From: Hofstenia miamia
Taxonomy: Eukaryota; Xenacoelomorpha; Acoela
Length of the DNA stretch: 64,000 nt
NCBI GenBank assembly: GCA_004352715.1
Contig: SCFE01000031.1
Location: 1,065,960 to 1,129,959 of the forward strand
Direction: 5' to 3'
The position numbers were made by a program, and so were the translations under genes. Under the pieces are notes generated by a model that searched no databases, was not told the origin of the DNA, and saw only the letters and a list, made by a program, of their open reading frames with translations. Position 1 is the stretch's first letter, and each line of letters starts with the position of its first letter. Below, piece after piece: positions 21,371-33,137 of this stretch.

Positions 21371-23060
21371 CGGGAGCGCCAACTCCCTCAAAACGCGCAC
21401 AGGACGTATTAGTAATCACTAATATGATAAGGAAGAACTTAATTCCTGTGGAAATGAACGGAAGGATTATTAATGCTACTATTGATACCGGAGCTGCCGC
21501 GTCAATTATTAGCGACGAATGCTGCAAGGATATCTGTTTTACCCGGGACTCCCTCAATCCTTCAGCCGATCTTAAACTCATCGATGCTTCAGGAAATGCG
21601 ATTTCCCTGAAAGGGAAACTAAAGAACGTGGCATTACAAATTCGTACCGAACGATTTGAAGTTGATCTAATTGTCATTGATACCTCTAATCATCAGCTTC
21701 CGTATGATTTGATATTGGGGAACGATTTTTTGGAAAAAAATTCGTGCGTGATTGATTACAAGAATAACACGATATCCATAAAAGACCAGGATGCCACACA
21801 GCTAACCACCATTCCTGAGCGGGAAGTTGTATTCCACTTAAAAGAGTCTGTCTATTTGGAAGCAAGACACTGGACTCGAGTAGCTGTGTACACAGACCCT
21901 GGAACAAATTGTGATGTAATGATAGCAGGTCAAACAGGCAAACATATAAAAGGCATCTCCTTTTCGCCTGATTTGTGTGAGGTGAGCTCGGGCAGAACCT
22001 ATGTCACTATTCTGAATGGATCTAAACATCCAGTGAGGTTCAATGAAGGTGATCTCCAAATAATCAGTGTGCCAATTCGAATTGAAAATGTCGAGAATTC
22101 NNNNNNNNNNNNNNNNNNNNNNNNNNNNNNNNNNNNNNNNNNNNNNNNNNNNNNNNNNNNNNNNNNNNNNNNNNNNNNNNNNNNNNNNNNNNNNNNNNNN
22201 NNNNNNNNNNNNNNNNNNNNNNNNNNNNNNNNNNNNNNNNNNNNNNNNNNNNNNNNNNNNNNNNNNNNNNNNNNNNNNNNNNNNNNNNNNNNNNNNNNNN
22301 NNNNNNNNNNNNNNNNNNNNNNNNNNNNNNNNNNNNNNACACCCCGAAGCAGAAAGGACGTACAGCGATTAATGGGATTCTTGAATTATTACAGTATGTT
22401 CATTCCTGATCTAGCTGAAAAGACCAAATCAATAACTCAGTTGCTTAAAAAATCCCATGATTTTAAATGGACCTGGACTGAGCAAGAAGCGTTGGAAGGA
22501 ATCAAGTCTGAACTACAAAAAATCCCGTCACTAAACACCCCTGATTATACACAAGAGTTTATTGTTGATTGCGATGCCAGTGCCGTAGCTATCAGTGGTG
22601 TGTTGAGTCAAGAAATCAATGGAGTTGAATGTCCGGTTCAGTATTTCAGCAGAAAATTAAGAGCTGCTGAGAAAAACTACGGAGCAACCAAATGTGAAAT
22701 GCTAGCCCTAGTGGAGTTGCTGAAAAAATTTCGGTATTTTATATTAGGGAGAAGATTCAAAGTGCGCACTGATAACAGCGCACTGGCCTGGCTAAAGAAG
22801 TTTTCAGGAGATAGGTCCAACATAGTAGGCAGATGGATAGAATACCTCAACGACTTCTCTTTTTCCATTACCCATCGGTCAGGTCGCTTGCACCTCAATG
22901 CCGATTATTGGACTGCATTACCAAGTTATGAACGAGATCTCAAAAAACCACCAGGAGACAAGGTACTGTTTGCATTCATACCCCACACCGAGTATGAACT
23001 AATTCCTGAAATAAATGCTGATAGGAATGGGAAAGAAATTTTGCCAATGCTAATCCATGA
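21355..23060 (+). CDS. pol: Pol polyprotein (protease, RT C-terminal end, RNase H), partial
   Basis: The frame is open from 21355, overlapping the gag end. Protease: ATIDTGAAASII carries the catalytic DTG (about 21481-21510), and DLILGNDFLEKN is the second conserved block. After 238 Ns the reading resumes in the same frame at the RT connection (TPRSRKDVQRLMGFLNYY), followed by RNase H with DCDASAVAISG, KCEMLALVEL and VRTDNSALAWL supplying the acidic residues. The end of RNase H is odd: HLNADYWTALP replaces the usual NADALSR-type motif. A 1000-base gap then hides the rest, including integrase. Pol would copy and integrate the element. The visible parts are undamaged, suggesting a fairly young copy. 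Confidence 0.85.
21361..21367 (+). promoter_or_regulatory. predicted -1 ribosomal frameshift site TTTAAAT
   Basis: In gag phase the sequence reads T TTA AAT followed at once by the gag stop TGA. That is the X XXY YYZ pattern used for -1 slippage, and the pol frame is exactly -1 relative to gag. Four bases downstream, GGGAG (21372-21376) can pair with CTCCC (21383-21387), a possible stimulatory stem, although short. Both frames around the site are intact. Confidence 0.75.
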
Positions 23061-24060
23061 NNNNNNNNNNNNNNNNNNNNNNNNNNNNNNNNNNNNNNNN
23101 NNNNNNNNNNNNNNNNNNNNNNNNNNNNNNNNNNNNNNNNNNNNNNNNNNNNNNNNNNNNNNNNNNNNNNNNNNNNNNNNNNNNNNNNNNNNNNNNNNNN
23201 NNNNNNNNNNNNNNNNNNNNNNNNNNNNNNNNNNNNNNNNNNNNNNNNNNNNNNNNNNNNNNNNNNNNNNNNNNNNNNNNNNNNNNNNNNNNNNNNNNNN
23301 NNNNNNNNNNNNNNNNNNNNNNNNNNNNNNNNNNNNNNNNNNNNNNNNNNNNNNNNNNNNNNNNNNNNNNNNNNNNNNNNNNNNNNNNNNNNNNNNNNNN
23401 NNNNNNNNNNNNNNNNNNNNNNNNNNNNNNNNNNNNNNNNNNNNNNNNNNNNNNNNNNNNNNNNNNNNNNNNNNNNNNNNNNNNNNNNNNNNNNNNNNNN
23501 NNNNNNNNNNNNNNNNNNNNNNNNNNNNNNNNNNNNNNNNNNNNNNNNNNNNNNNNNNNNNNNNNNNNNNNNNNNNNNNNNNNNNNNNNNNNNNNNNNNN
23601 NNNNNNNNNNNNNNNNNNNNNNNNNNNNNNNNNNNNNNNNNNNNNNNNNNNNNNNNNNNNNNNNNNNNNNNNNNNNNNNNNNNNNNNNNNNNNNNNNNNN
23701 NNNNNNNNNNNNNNNNNNNNNNNNNNNNNNNNNNNNNNNNNNNNNNNNNNNNNNNNNNNNNNNNNNNNNNNNNNNNNNNNNNNNNNNNNNNNNNNNNNNN
23801 NNNNNNNNNNNNNNNNNNNNNNNNNNNNNNNNNNNNNNNNNNNNNNNNNNNNNNNNNNNNNNNNNNNNNNNNNNNNNNNNNNNNNNNNNNNNNNNNNNNN
23901 NNNNNNNNNNNNNNNNNNNNNNNNNNNNNNNNNNNNNNNNNNNNNNNNNNNNNNNNNNNNNNNNNNNNNNNNNNNNNNNNNNNNNNNNNNNNNNNNNNNN
24001 NNNNNNNNNNNNNNNNNNNNNNNNNNNNNNNNNNNNNNNNNNNNNNNNNNNNNNNNNNNN

Positions 24061-24271
24061 TTGTGGACTCATTAGGTTACGGATACGGGTACGACTAAGG
24101 AAATAATAAACCTCTCATTTTATTCAACACGTACATGCACATATAATTGATTACACTGTGATGATACTATGCCGTTGGCGAACACGAATGTCTGGTAATT
24201 ACAGACTATTATTTAGTGAGATGAGAACTAACAATGAAAATGAGGTTTTTACTTTTGCAATGAGATAGAAA
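24061..24271 (+). repeat. right LTR fragment, first of two overlapping pieces
   Basis: It matches 24310-24520 but with about ten differences, including CTCATTTT against CTCGTTTT. It ends at a single N (24272). Most likely a different allele or another LTR copy placed here by scaffolding rather than a tandem LTR. Confidence 0.75.
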
Positions 24272-24272
24272 N

Positions 24273-24793
24273 GTAGCTCCTGGCGATCATTAGATCTTCC
24301 CAGCCCAAATTGTGGACTCATTAGGTTACGGATACGGGTACGACTAAGGAAATAATAAACCTCTCGTTTTATTCAACACGTACATGCACTTATAATTGAT
24401 TACACTGTGATGATACTATGCCATTGGTGAACACGAATGTCTGGTAATTACAGACTATTTTTTAATGAGCTGAGAACTAACAATTGAAAAGAGGTTTTTA
24501 CTTTTGCAATGAGATAGAAATTAATAAGTGAGACAAATAGGGTAGCACCATGCACTAATCGAGCACTGAACTGTTTCTGCTTCTAAAGACTCCGCTTCGG
24601 CTGGAAGCCACGTTAATTGATCATCTTGGAAATACCTAAAGTATCGTATCAAATACTTGGATGAATTACAATTGTTTTTTATTAGTTATTTTCTCATTAC
24701 TTGTTTTCCCCAGAATCAGGGCTGTTGTTATCTAAGTTAAACCTTCTGCAGAGTCAATTAGTTACTAGTACAATTACAGCCCACGATTCTACA
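24273..24793 (+). repeat. right LTR, 3' part
   Basis: It corresponds to the last part of the left LTR (from about 18658) and ends CCCACGATTCTACA at 24793, after which AT-rich flanking DNA resumes. A handful of differences from the left LTR show that some time has passed since insertion, or that the piece comes from another allele. Confidence 0.85.
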
Positions 24794-24797
24794 ATAT

Positions 24798-27700
24798 ATA
24801 TAATTAATTTCGGTTTAGCGCTGTCTCTAATCTATTGTATTTAAAAATACAATAATTGCTGAAAGACCCTAGTTATTTAAGCATCCCTAGAAATAGCGCG
24901 TTCTATGAAAAAAACTCCTAAAGTTATTATTTTAGATTTTCGCCTTTTTAAATTGAAAAATCTTTATATAGAAGAAGAATAATATTAATATTGAACAAAG
25001 TATATGTGTCAGAGAAGCAAAAACAATTACAAAATTTACAAATCAATATATTCACTTTATAATACACTAAGCTTTGTAACTTCAGTTTCTGTTTGTCGTC
25101 TACAAATGATGGAAACAGTTAATAAAATGAATTCCTATAAATCTTGTAGTTCTTCAACTCTTTCTGATGTACATCTATGATAATTATTTTAGCATATACG
25201 TTAACAGAATCTGCTAAAAAAGATGCTGTTCTAAGCGTTTTGAAATCTACTCTACTTCTTACGTCAGCGGTAACTTTGAAAAAATAAAATTCTAGCTTCA
25301 AAAACTCATTTTTGTCTCAAAATGCTTCATTTTTCTGTTACTTGTTGATTCGCTTTGTTTTTGTTTAACACCTTAAAGTTAACTTGACATTAGTTAAGAA
25401 ATCTGTTAAAGTTTCATTTTGCAGTAGACTTTTTAAAACAACTTCTACTGATTTAAGATTCCATCTAAGCCACATTAATTTTCTGTCTATAAATCTGTTG
25501 AAATTTGAATTTACAGTCACGCATGTAAGTAAATGTTACCTTCGAGAAAGAAGCCGCCTATGTTCCTATATTGCTTAACAATGCACGACTATTACTCTTG
25601 TTATTTTATTAATATTTCAAAAAATTAACAGGTCATATCGGGTCAATGACAATTATTTAAAATTTGATGAGGTCATAGCGATTCATCATATCGTTTTGGC
25701 TGACCTGTTTTCATTCTGTTGCAACTTTTACATATGTCCTTGCAAAGTCTAAAAGTTATATATCCCGAGCTCAGAGCCCCCGACCACATGCTAGAGAATT
25801 AATTGTAACGGTGCACAGTTTTAATACTAAAATTACGAAAATTGGACACAGGAATATTTCTATACTAGAACAAAAATCAATGTAGCACTTTCTAATTGAT
25901 ATCAATTAACAAAGGTGTGCCTCAAAGAAGAAGCCTAGAGCATTGCTTTTTTATTTATCTATGAATAGCATAACTGAATTCAAATTAATACAATAAGCAG
26001 ACTATAAATTTATTTTCTATGGCACTACATTTCTTAATGCACAGTAAGTAGCTAATTCAATTAAATACTTTTGTTCCAAATAATAAGGATAATTTAATTA
26101 AATACAATTATTCACACTCTAAATTTTAATAAATCTTTCTTAGATGCTAGTACTTTTAAATATTTACTGCTTAGCAATGAAGTAAATTTTAACAGAATAA
26201 TGCACTAAATTAAAGAACCAAGACAGAGTTATTAAAATTTTACAACTTCTTAGTACAATTCAAAAATAGTTGCACAGAGCAGAAGCCTTATTCTTGAAAA
26301 TGTATTTGAATATTTTGAAACCTGGCAGTGGAAGATTCACACTAAGATCGAACGATTAATTAAAATCAGTCTCTTCAGCGTAGTGGAAAACACATAATAT
26401 CAAATAATTTTAAATTTAAAATTTATATGGATGTTCATTGTGAGTAATGCCTTATTGAACTTATAGGCTTTATTGAATAATGTGGGAATTCCATTACGCT
26501 GTTGAAGAGACATTAGGGGATATAAATATTATGACTAACAAGATTATTTCTGAGAAGATATTTCGCATGTTTAGTGCAGCAGGGCTTACTAAATTCCGTA
26601 GACCCTGAGCTATGGACTCTGCTATGTTCTTTTAATGCTATTAGAAGAGTCTTACATTGATATATACTTAACCAAGTTTCATAACACTATTGTTTAATTT
26701 TATCAATAAACCTTGATAAATGATTCCGTCGTCAATTGGCCTAGAGTTGGCACCTTCAAAATTCCAAAACATTTTACCAAATCAGATAATCGTCATAACT
26801 TGGAAAAAAAGTTCATAATTTTTTTCTGAAAATGCAGTTCTGCACCATCAATCTTATAATACGAATTTGATGCGTGAATGAATTGATAATTGCTTTCAAC
26901 TGCTTGTTCCTGCAAGCAGGACAGTAATTTATTATATAATAATCTCGCAACAGCATCTATGATCGTGGGTACGAAGAACACAGCATGCCAATTGCAAGAT
27001 GAATTTCTTGCAATCCACAAAGTATTTGAATTTGAAAAAAAACCCTATTTTGTTTTTTGTATTTAGAAAAATAAAATTGGTTGAAGTTAGTAATAATTTT
27101 TAGTAATATAAAAATAGCGCTTGAACATCAAATTATCAGAAACTTTAAAATAAATTCGACCCCTCAACTGGAATTTTTCGCTACACTCGAAATTAATGAT
27201 GCCTCACCAAATCCAAGAATCCTGACGGTCCCCAATAATATAATATTTCAAAAAATATTAAATAATACTTCATAAAAGAGTGATTCAATTTTTTTTAAAA
27301 AAATATTAATAATATAGTTTCATTGAAGACTATGACGTAACTATAAATAGCACAAAATAGTTGCATATCAAACTTGTCAATTAACTAAACTTGAGCACTG
27401 CATTGGATATACAACGAGTCTGTTTAAAACATAGGTAATTTATTGTTCTGCTTTTCATTTTTACTGCAAAATTACAATTATTTTAGCCCGAATAAATTGG
27501 CCACTGTTTTTAAAAAATTATTGATTAAATTGTTTGCAGTAATTAACTTGTTATTATAATAATACAACTTTCTTTATAAGCTTGTAGCTTCCGTGAAGAT
27601 AAGTTATATTCAAAAGCGGATGGAATTTAGCTATATTAATATATGCAGAAGCAGTAAAAACTAATAAAGGATAAATCTCTTTTCTTTGAACGATTAAGTG

Positions 27701-29658
27701 TTCTTTTTACAATGATGAAATAAAATTTGATTCTGGAATGAAAATTTAATGCAAGCTATAAGATGTATCTAGACAATGTTAAGCATATCCATAATTATAA
27801 TAGACAACAACTTTTGCCTGTGTGGTTAGAGCAAAACTAGACAAACTTCCTCTGACATATTACTAAGGTGTGTAGTGTTAGTTTTGAAGATTAATTGGCT
27901 ATTATAGCAATCTAGCTACATTTAAATTTTCACCAATAGTACATAATTGAATCCTGTCTTATAAAAATTAGCTTCACATACTGTTATAACTTCTTGAACG
28001 CCGAAGGAAATTTAAAACATTTAGCTTTCATAAAAATTTTATTTGGAATAGTTGTTTATGCCTTTGATTTCCACCAATAGTTGCATTTGTAAATTTATTT
28101 TCTAAGGCATACAAAACATTTCCGCAATCCACTATCTAGCTCAACGTTAGTAAACACATTAAGTGGTTCCAAAATGGCATTAGCAAAAACTTACTTTTTG
28201 GCTTTTTTCCGTGTAACTGGAAACCCATCGTTCCATGCAAAGAAACCCATTTTTAAGTTATTCGCTGTTTGGGATCTTTTTACACGGAAGCCAAATGCAA
28301 TGGGCATTTTCTCTTAATAAACTCGTCCAATAACTGATATGTTGTTACTTTTTCTGACGTTTGCATCCCGAGATGTGCTGTTTCAAATTTCCTAAGTTTT
28401 CATAGATATTGGCATACACTAGGTAAATGTTGTTTAGAGTTTGTTACCCCAAAATGTGGGGGATAACGTAAATGTTTTTTGTAAATTTGAAATTTAATTG
28501 AATAACGTAGGACTTTATGTGAATTTCTATATCATAATTTGTGTCTTAACTAATTTTATGTTGGAATTCATTTTCCAAAATAAGTATGAATCTCTGGAAT
28601 AAGACACTTAAGAGAATTTATTGAAATTGATCGGCGGTTATGTCAGTCAAATAGACGGCATTTGATGCTCATTAGCAAGAACTTGCAATAATGTATCACA
28701 AAAATATTGAAATGCAATTTATTGCAAAATAAATATATTTCAATAGAGATTTTCTAAAATAATTTGAATTTTTTTTGCAAAATATTGAAATATTTTGATT
28801 TATTGAAAACTAACTAGTTTAATTAGAGAAAATCAATATTTTTATCAAAGTGGTGATTGGGGAACGTACTGAAAGCTACATTTAATATTAGTTTCAAATT
28901 TTACCAAACCTGATTTAGCTCGTGTCAGCTATTCATAAACAATTTACACATGACTATGGAATCCAAAGCCTAGTAGTATGTGGCCATATAATATGCTAAA
29001 GCTAAGTTGTAAATAACAAAAAAATTTAACATTTTAAGAATATATTTCACCATAACTGCATTTGTAATATTAATATTTTTTACTCTTATATTGTATTTGG
29101 GTGTGCAATGCGCAGTCAATGATCGACTTTTTTGGTTATTAGAAAACTATTTTATGCCATTCAAATTGAATTTAACCTAAGCAAATCTTATAAATTTTTT
29201 GTAAGCAGGATAAATGCATTGGGTTTTCAATCTTTCATTTATAACCAAGGACTTGTATAATGAAGAGGATAAGGATATACCCCAATTCCCCCTACCAAAA
29301 TATTGCAGTAATGAGTTCTTAGACCCCTATGCCAAAAGACTGCTATAAATTTCAATTGGTTACTAAGCAAAGAAATATATAAGATAACTAGCTAAGCAGG
29401 TAATTTTTTTAAAACACCTTCCAATAATATTGCAATATCTTGCACTATGCAGTATTGAAATAATATTGTGAAGAAATTCCCAAACAAATATATTGTAATA
29501 TGCTTGTTACAATAGGTTGCACAAAAAATTTTGACCAAAATATAAGGTATGTCATGAACTAGTCGAAAATATGGTATGAAAAAATTTCATGAGTCTGGGA
29601 TTACAGTAGTAAAGGGGACTCAAAGCCCATCACACTTTTTCTGATTGGTTGATGCGGG
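24798..29658. other. AT-rich stretch without recognisable genes
   Basis: No supported gene. Minor features: an imperfect inverted repeat around 28172-28306 (TTTTTTCCGTGTAA against TTACACGGAA), about 135 bases, possibly a small inverted-repeat element; and repeated TATTGCAATAT-type motifs at 28690-28800 and 29420-29515, which may be a decayed palindromic repeat. Confidence 0.45.
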
Positions 29659-32250
29659 ATCCTAGCCCATTCAACTATGACTCATGGCCTGCGTTAGGTC
29701 ACAGATATTTTTGGGACCTAAATTAGTTTGCATGTTTTATTTTACTTAATTTACATCCATTTTTTGTAAATATACATGACATTGATAATTGAATAATTGG
29801 GGGTTTACATCACGGTTTGTGATAATACATTGCTGACTTAATTCACAATACCTTTTGCAAAAGATTAATTTTTTTTAATAAAAATAATACATTTGATGCT
29901 ATTAGTAAGATTTATACATATACATGCTTTCATTAATACACTATTATGATATTAGTTTTACACAACAGCCTTTTCTCTGCATTTCTTTTTGGTTTATACA
30001 AATTTTTAGGGGTGTACACATTTGCTAACTTTGCACATTTTTCAGTTTATTTGGTTTATGACTCTTGCTCACAGTCTTGTTGATATCTTTTCAATTGTAT
30101 TATTTAGTTGTCAAAGAAATGAGAATACATTTTTTCATCCAATTCACCATTTTTGTAGTTGACATACTGCTACAAACTTGATTACCATTGCTAAATATGA
30201 TTTCTGATCATTAAATTAGTCAAAACTCCATGTTGAGATTGCCTTCTAAATGTACAAATGCTTGTAAGCAGTGTATTATTCATGCAGGTGCATGGTATTT
30301 ACAAGATGGATCACCAAGAATTTTGAGAAAATTATGAAATAATAATTTATAGATGAAAACAACATTTATAAAATCACTAAAACCATGGTATAAATATTCT
30401 AATACATATTCAGTTAATATCATCCTAATGGTAGAACAAATTGAACATCAATGTCTATAATTTATAGTTTCAGCAAGCCACTAGTTAAAAAATAGGAAAT
30501 TTAAAGTGCATGTGAGTAAACAAAATATTCAACATAGCAAAAATCATGCATAATTTAGTTTGAAGTGACAATTTAAAAACATATTTAATTAAATGTGAAA
30601 TATTATAATATAGATGGGTTATGAAAACAAAAGTATCATCATACTTTGTTATTTGTGTGTAGATGCATTTGAGTTTTTGAGATTGCCTTCTAAATGTACA
30701 AATGCTTGTAAATAGTGCATTATACACATGTAAAAAACATAGGCAAACAGTATTTTAAAGACAGATTGCTAAGAATTTTGAGAAAATTGCAACTGACAAT
30801 TTGTAAGTGTAATAACTCTACATTATCAGCCATATGCTGAGTGTTAGGTTGAATATTGCTAAAAAATACAAATATTTATATGTGCTTGATTAAAATACAA
30901 GAGTTAGAAACCAGAAATATTAAGAAGATATGAAATATTGCAAATTACTAAAAACAATGAAAGCAAAAACATTCAATTCAAGGAGATCAAAGGTGTACCA
31001 ATGTTTCTATGTGTAGACATATTTTGAGATCTAAACCAAAGCCCCAGCTTTACATGTAGTTTGAGATTGAAATCAATGCAAAGTATCAGGTCACCAGGGC
31101 TAATAACTCAGCTAAGATATTTAAACCATCAGTTCCTTTCAGATTTTTTACTAAGGCTCCATAATAATATATGAATTCAACAAGTCAAATTGATATTAAT
31201 TGGCTTAGACAAGTACTATTTAATGCCATGTTAATCACTTAAAAATCACTTAAAAATGCTTTAATTATTGATTGAAATAGGAAACTTAATAACTGTTCTA
31301 AGAATAATTTCACCCAAGCTCTGCCACACAAATTCTGAAAACTCAAATTTAAATACATATTCAGTAAAATTCAACAATAAACATATCTGTATAATTAAAA
31401 ACCATGAAAGCAAATCATCCATTTTGTAGCTGAGCATAAAACATGGCTAGATTGACCAAGCTTCAATTTACCCTTGTCAACCAGAATATATGTATGCATA
31501 TGTTACAGAAGATTTTAGTGCATAGGACAAGAGAACAAATAATTTCTAAATTTCATTAGCTGTATAAGTTTTGTGGAAAAAGAAACAAACTTTCACAATT
31601 AAACTTTACACAAAGACTTTCTAGTGTATTAAAAATTGTTCTAGTTAAAACAATTGAATTTACAACATTTCTGTCCACTAATGAGTTTTGTTGAAATTAT
31701 GCATATATTTTTTTGGTTCAAGTACAACCTACCTGATATATTTTATATTATTTTTTGTAAAATCACCTCTTATTTTTCATATTTCTAGCTAAAAATCAAT
31801 AATGTTTTGTAAAATATATGCAAGGAGAAAAATAAATCCATCAAGGAATAAGTATTTACACCTTCTAAAATATAATTACATGCTAAATTTTAAAACAATA
31901 TTTGGCTTACAACTGAAATATTTTGAAGGTCTATTCTGGCATCAATGAACTTTAAGTCCAATTTACATTTTAAGCTGTACTCCAGCTTGATGTGCATATT
32001 GTTTGGGAATTAAAAAGCAATTTCTGGTATGTAAAATAATTTTTACTGCAGGACCATACTTTGTCTGAGTTTTATACACATTGCAAATTGTAAACTGTTC
32101 ACCAACAGGCAAGTTATAAAGAGATATGTATTGTACACAATGGTATTCTTCTGAAACTGAGTTAATTCATCAACTAATATGGGTCATGGTAACATCTCTT
32201 TGGTTTTTAGCAAACATTTCACATCAGATCCAAGTCTTTTCCTATTGCTT
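29659..32250 (+). repeat. left arm of a 6.45 kb inverted repeat
   Basis: The arm is complementary to 33138-36112 over its whole length with scattered mismatches and small gaps. Anchor points seen by eye include ATCCTAGCC (29659), GACTCATGGCCTG (about 29680), CAGTCTTGT (about 30072), ACTGTTCACCAACAGGC (about 32095) and TCCTATTGCTT (32240). Within the arm a roughly 31-base unit starting GAGATTGCCTTCTAAATG occurs twice, at 30235 and 30679, with more weakly matching sequence after each. I see no coding capacity; the longest frame (30485-30727) has no recognisable domain. Confidence 0.9.
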
Positions 32251-33137
32251 GTGATAATTGTCCACATGATCTGTCTTTAACCAATTTCATAGATTTTTGA
32301 ATCTGTCTGATATATACCCTTTTTCTCATCATTGTTGATAGGCAAAAGAGTGATTAGAGTTGAAATTATCACTCATTTATTGGAGAGCCTTAACATCTAA
32401 GCCATTCAAAATACTTTACCAAGGCTGATGTGTGAAAGAATGAAAAATGAAAGTGTATTTGTCCTCTAAAGCCTTTAAAAATTGTAATTTGTGTTTTGTA
32501 ATGTGTTTTATCCCTAATGCACCATATATTTTTATCAGTTTTAAAAGTAAAAAATTATAAAACTATATATTTTAATGATACTTGTATTTTTTCTTGAAGC
32601 AAATACACCTCCATGTTTTAAACTAATGATCAATCTTTGACAAAACCAACTAATTTCTTTAACCATATGCAGGAAAATTTTATAAGCATGCTAATTGTTA
32701 AGACCTTTAATATGTTTCCATAAACTACACCCATACATGATTAAAATATTTCTCCAATTATTTTGATATGTCATGGGCTTGATTGAATTCAATGCAATCC
32801 CCTATTAACAAGGTCATACTAAAGAAGTATGGCCTTGCCTATTAATAGTAAGATACAACACCAATAAGCATTATTCATTAAGATTGATGGCATATATAAT
32901 GAATTCTTTAAGATGTACACATGTACACTCTGAAATTATTCAAAGGTTGATTTTGTAAAATGTGAAAATTGCCAACTTTTTTAGCCACGCCCCTCCATTA
33001 TTCATGATTTAACCACAAGTTTTGACTCATTAATTAGCACCTGTCAATCAATTGTTAACAAATGTGATGACCACTTTTTGTGACAGTCTTCCAAGGAAAA
33101 ATCTGTAACAATTTTTTTTTGCTGAAATTGCTTTAAA
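32251..33137. other. spacer (887 bases) of the inverted repeat
   Basis: Single-copy sequence between the arms. I see no gene. A GC-richer point, AGCCACGCCCCTCC, lies near 32983. The outer edges of the spacer show no clear pairing, so the loop of a hairpin would start here. Confidence 0.7.

Larger units (their letters stand above)
18258..24793 (+). mobile_element. Ty3/gypsy-type LTR retrotransposon with gaps
   Basis: Full layout: left LTR, primer-binding site, gag, pol (protease, gap, RT end and RNase H, gap), right LTR. LTR ends are TGTAGA...TCTACA, a 6-base inverted repeat. It sits in an AT dinucleotide run, so the target duplication (ATAT on both sides fits) cannot be sized reliably. Two runs of N (22101-22338, 238 bases; 23061-24060, 1000 bases) hide most of the reverse transcriptase, the integrase, the polypurine tract and the first part of the right LTR. 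The first gap is too small for a normal RT core, so its size is wrong or RT is deleted. Confidence 0.9.

Noticed and set aside
22064-24106. Long open frames in both strands made mainly of X residues
   Set aside because: They cross runs of N (22101-22338 and 23061-24060) and are open only because N codons are not stops.
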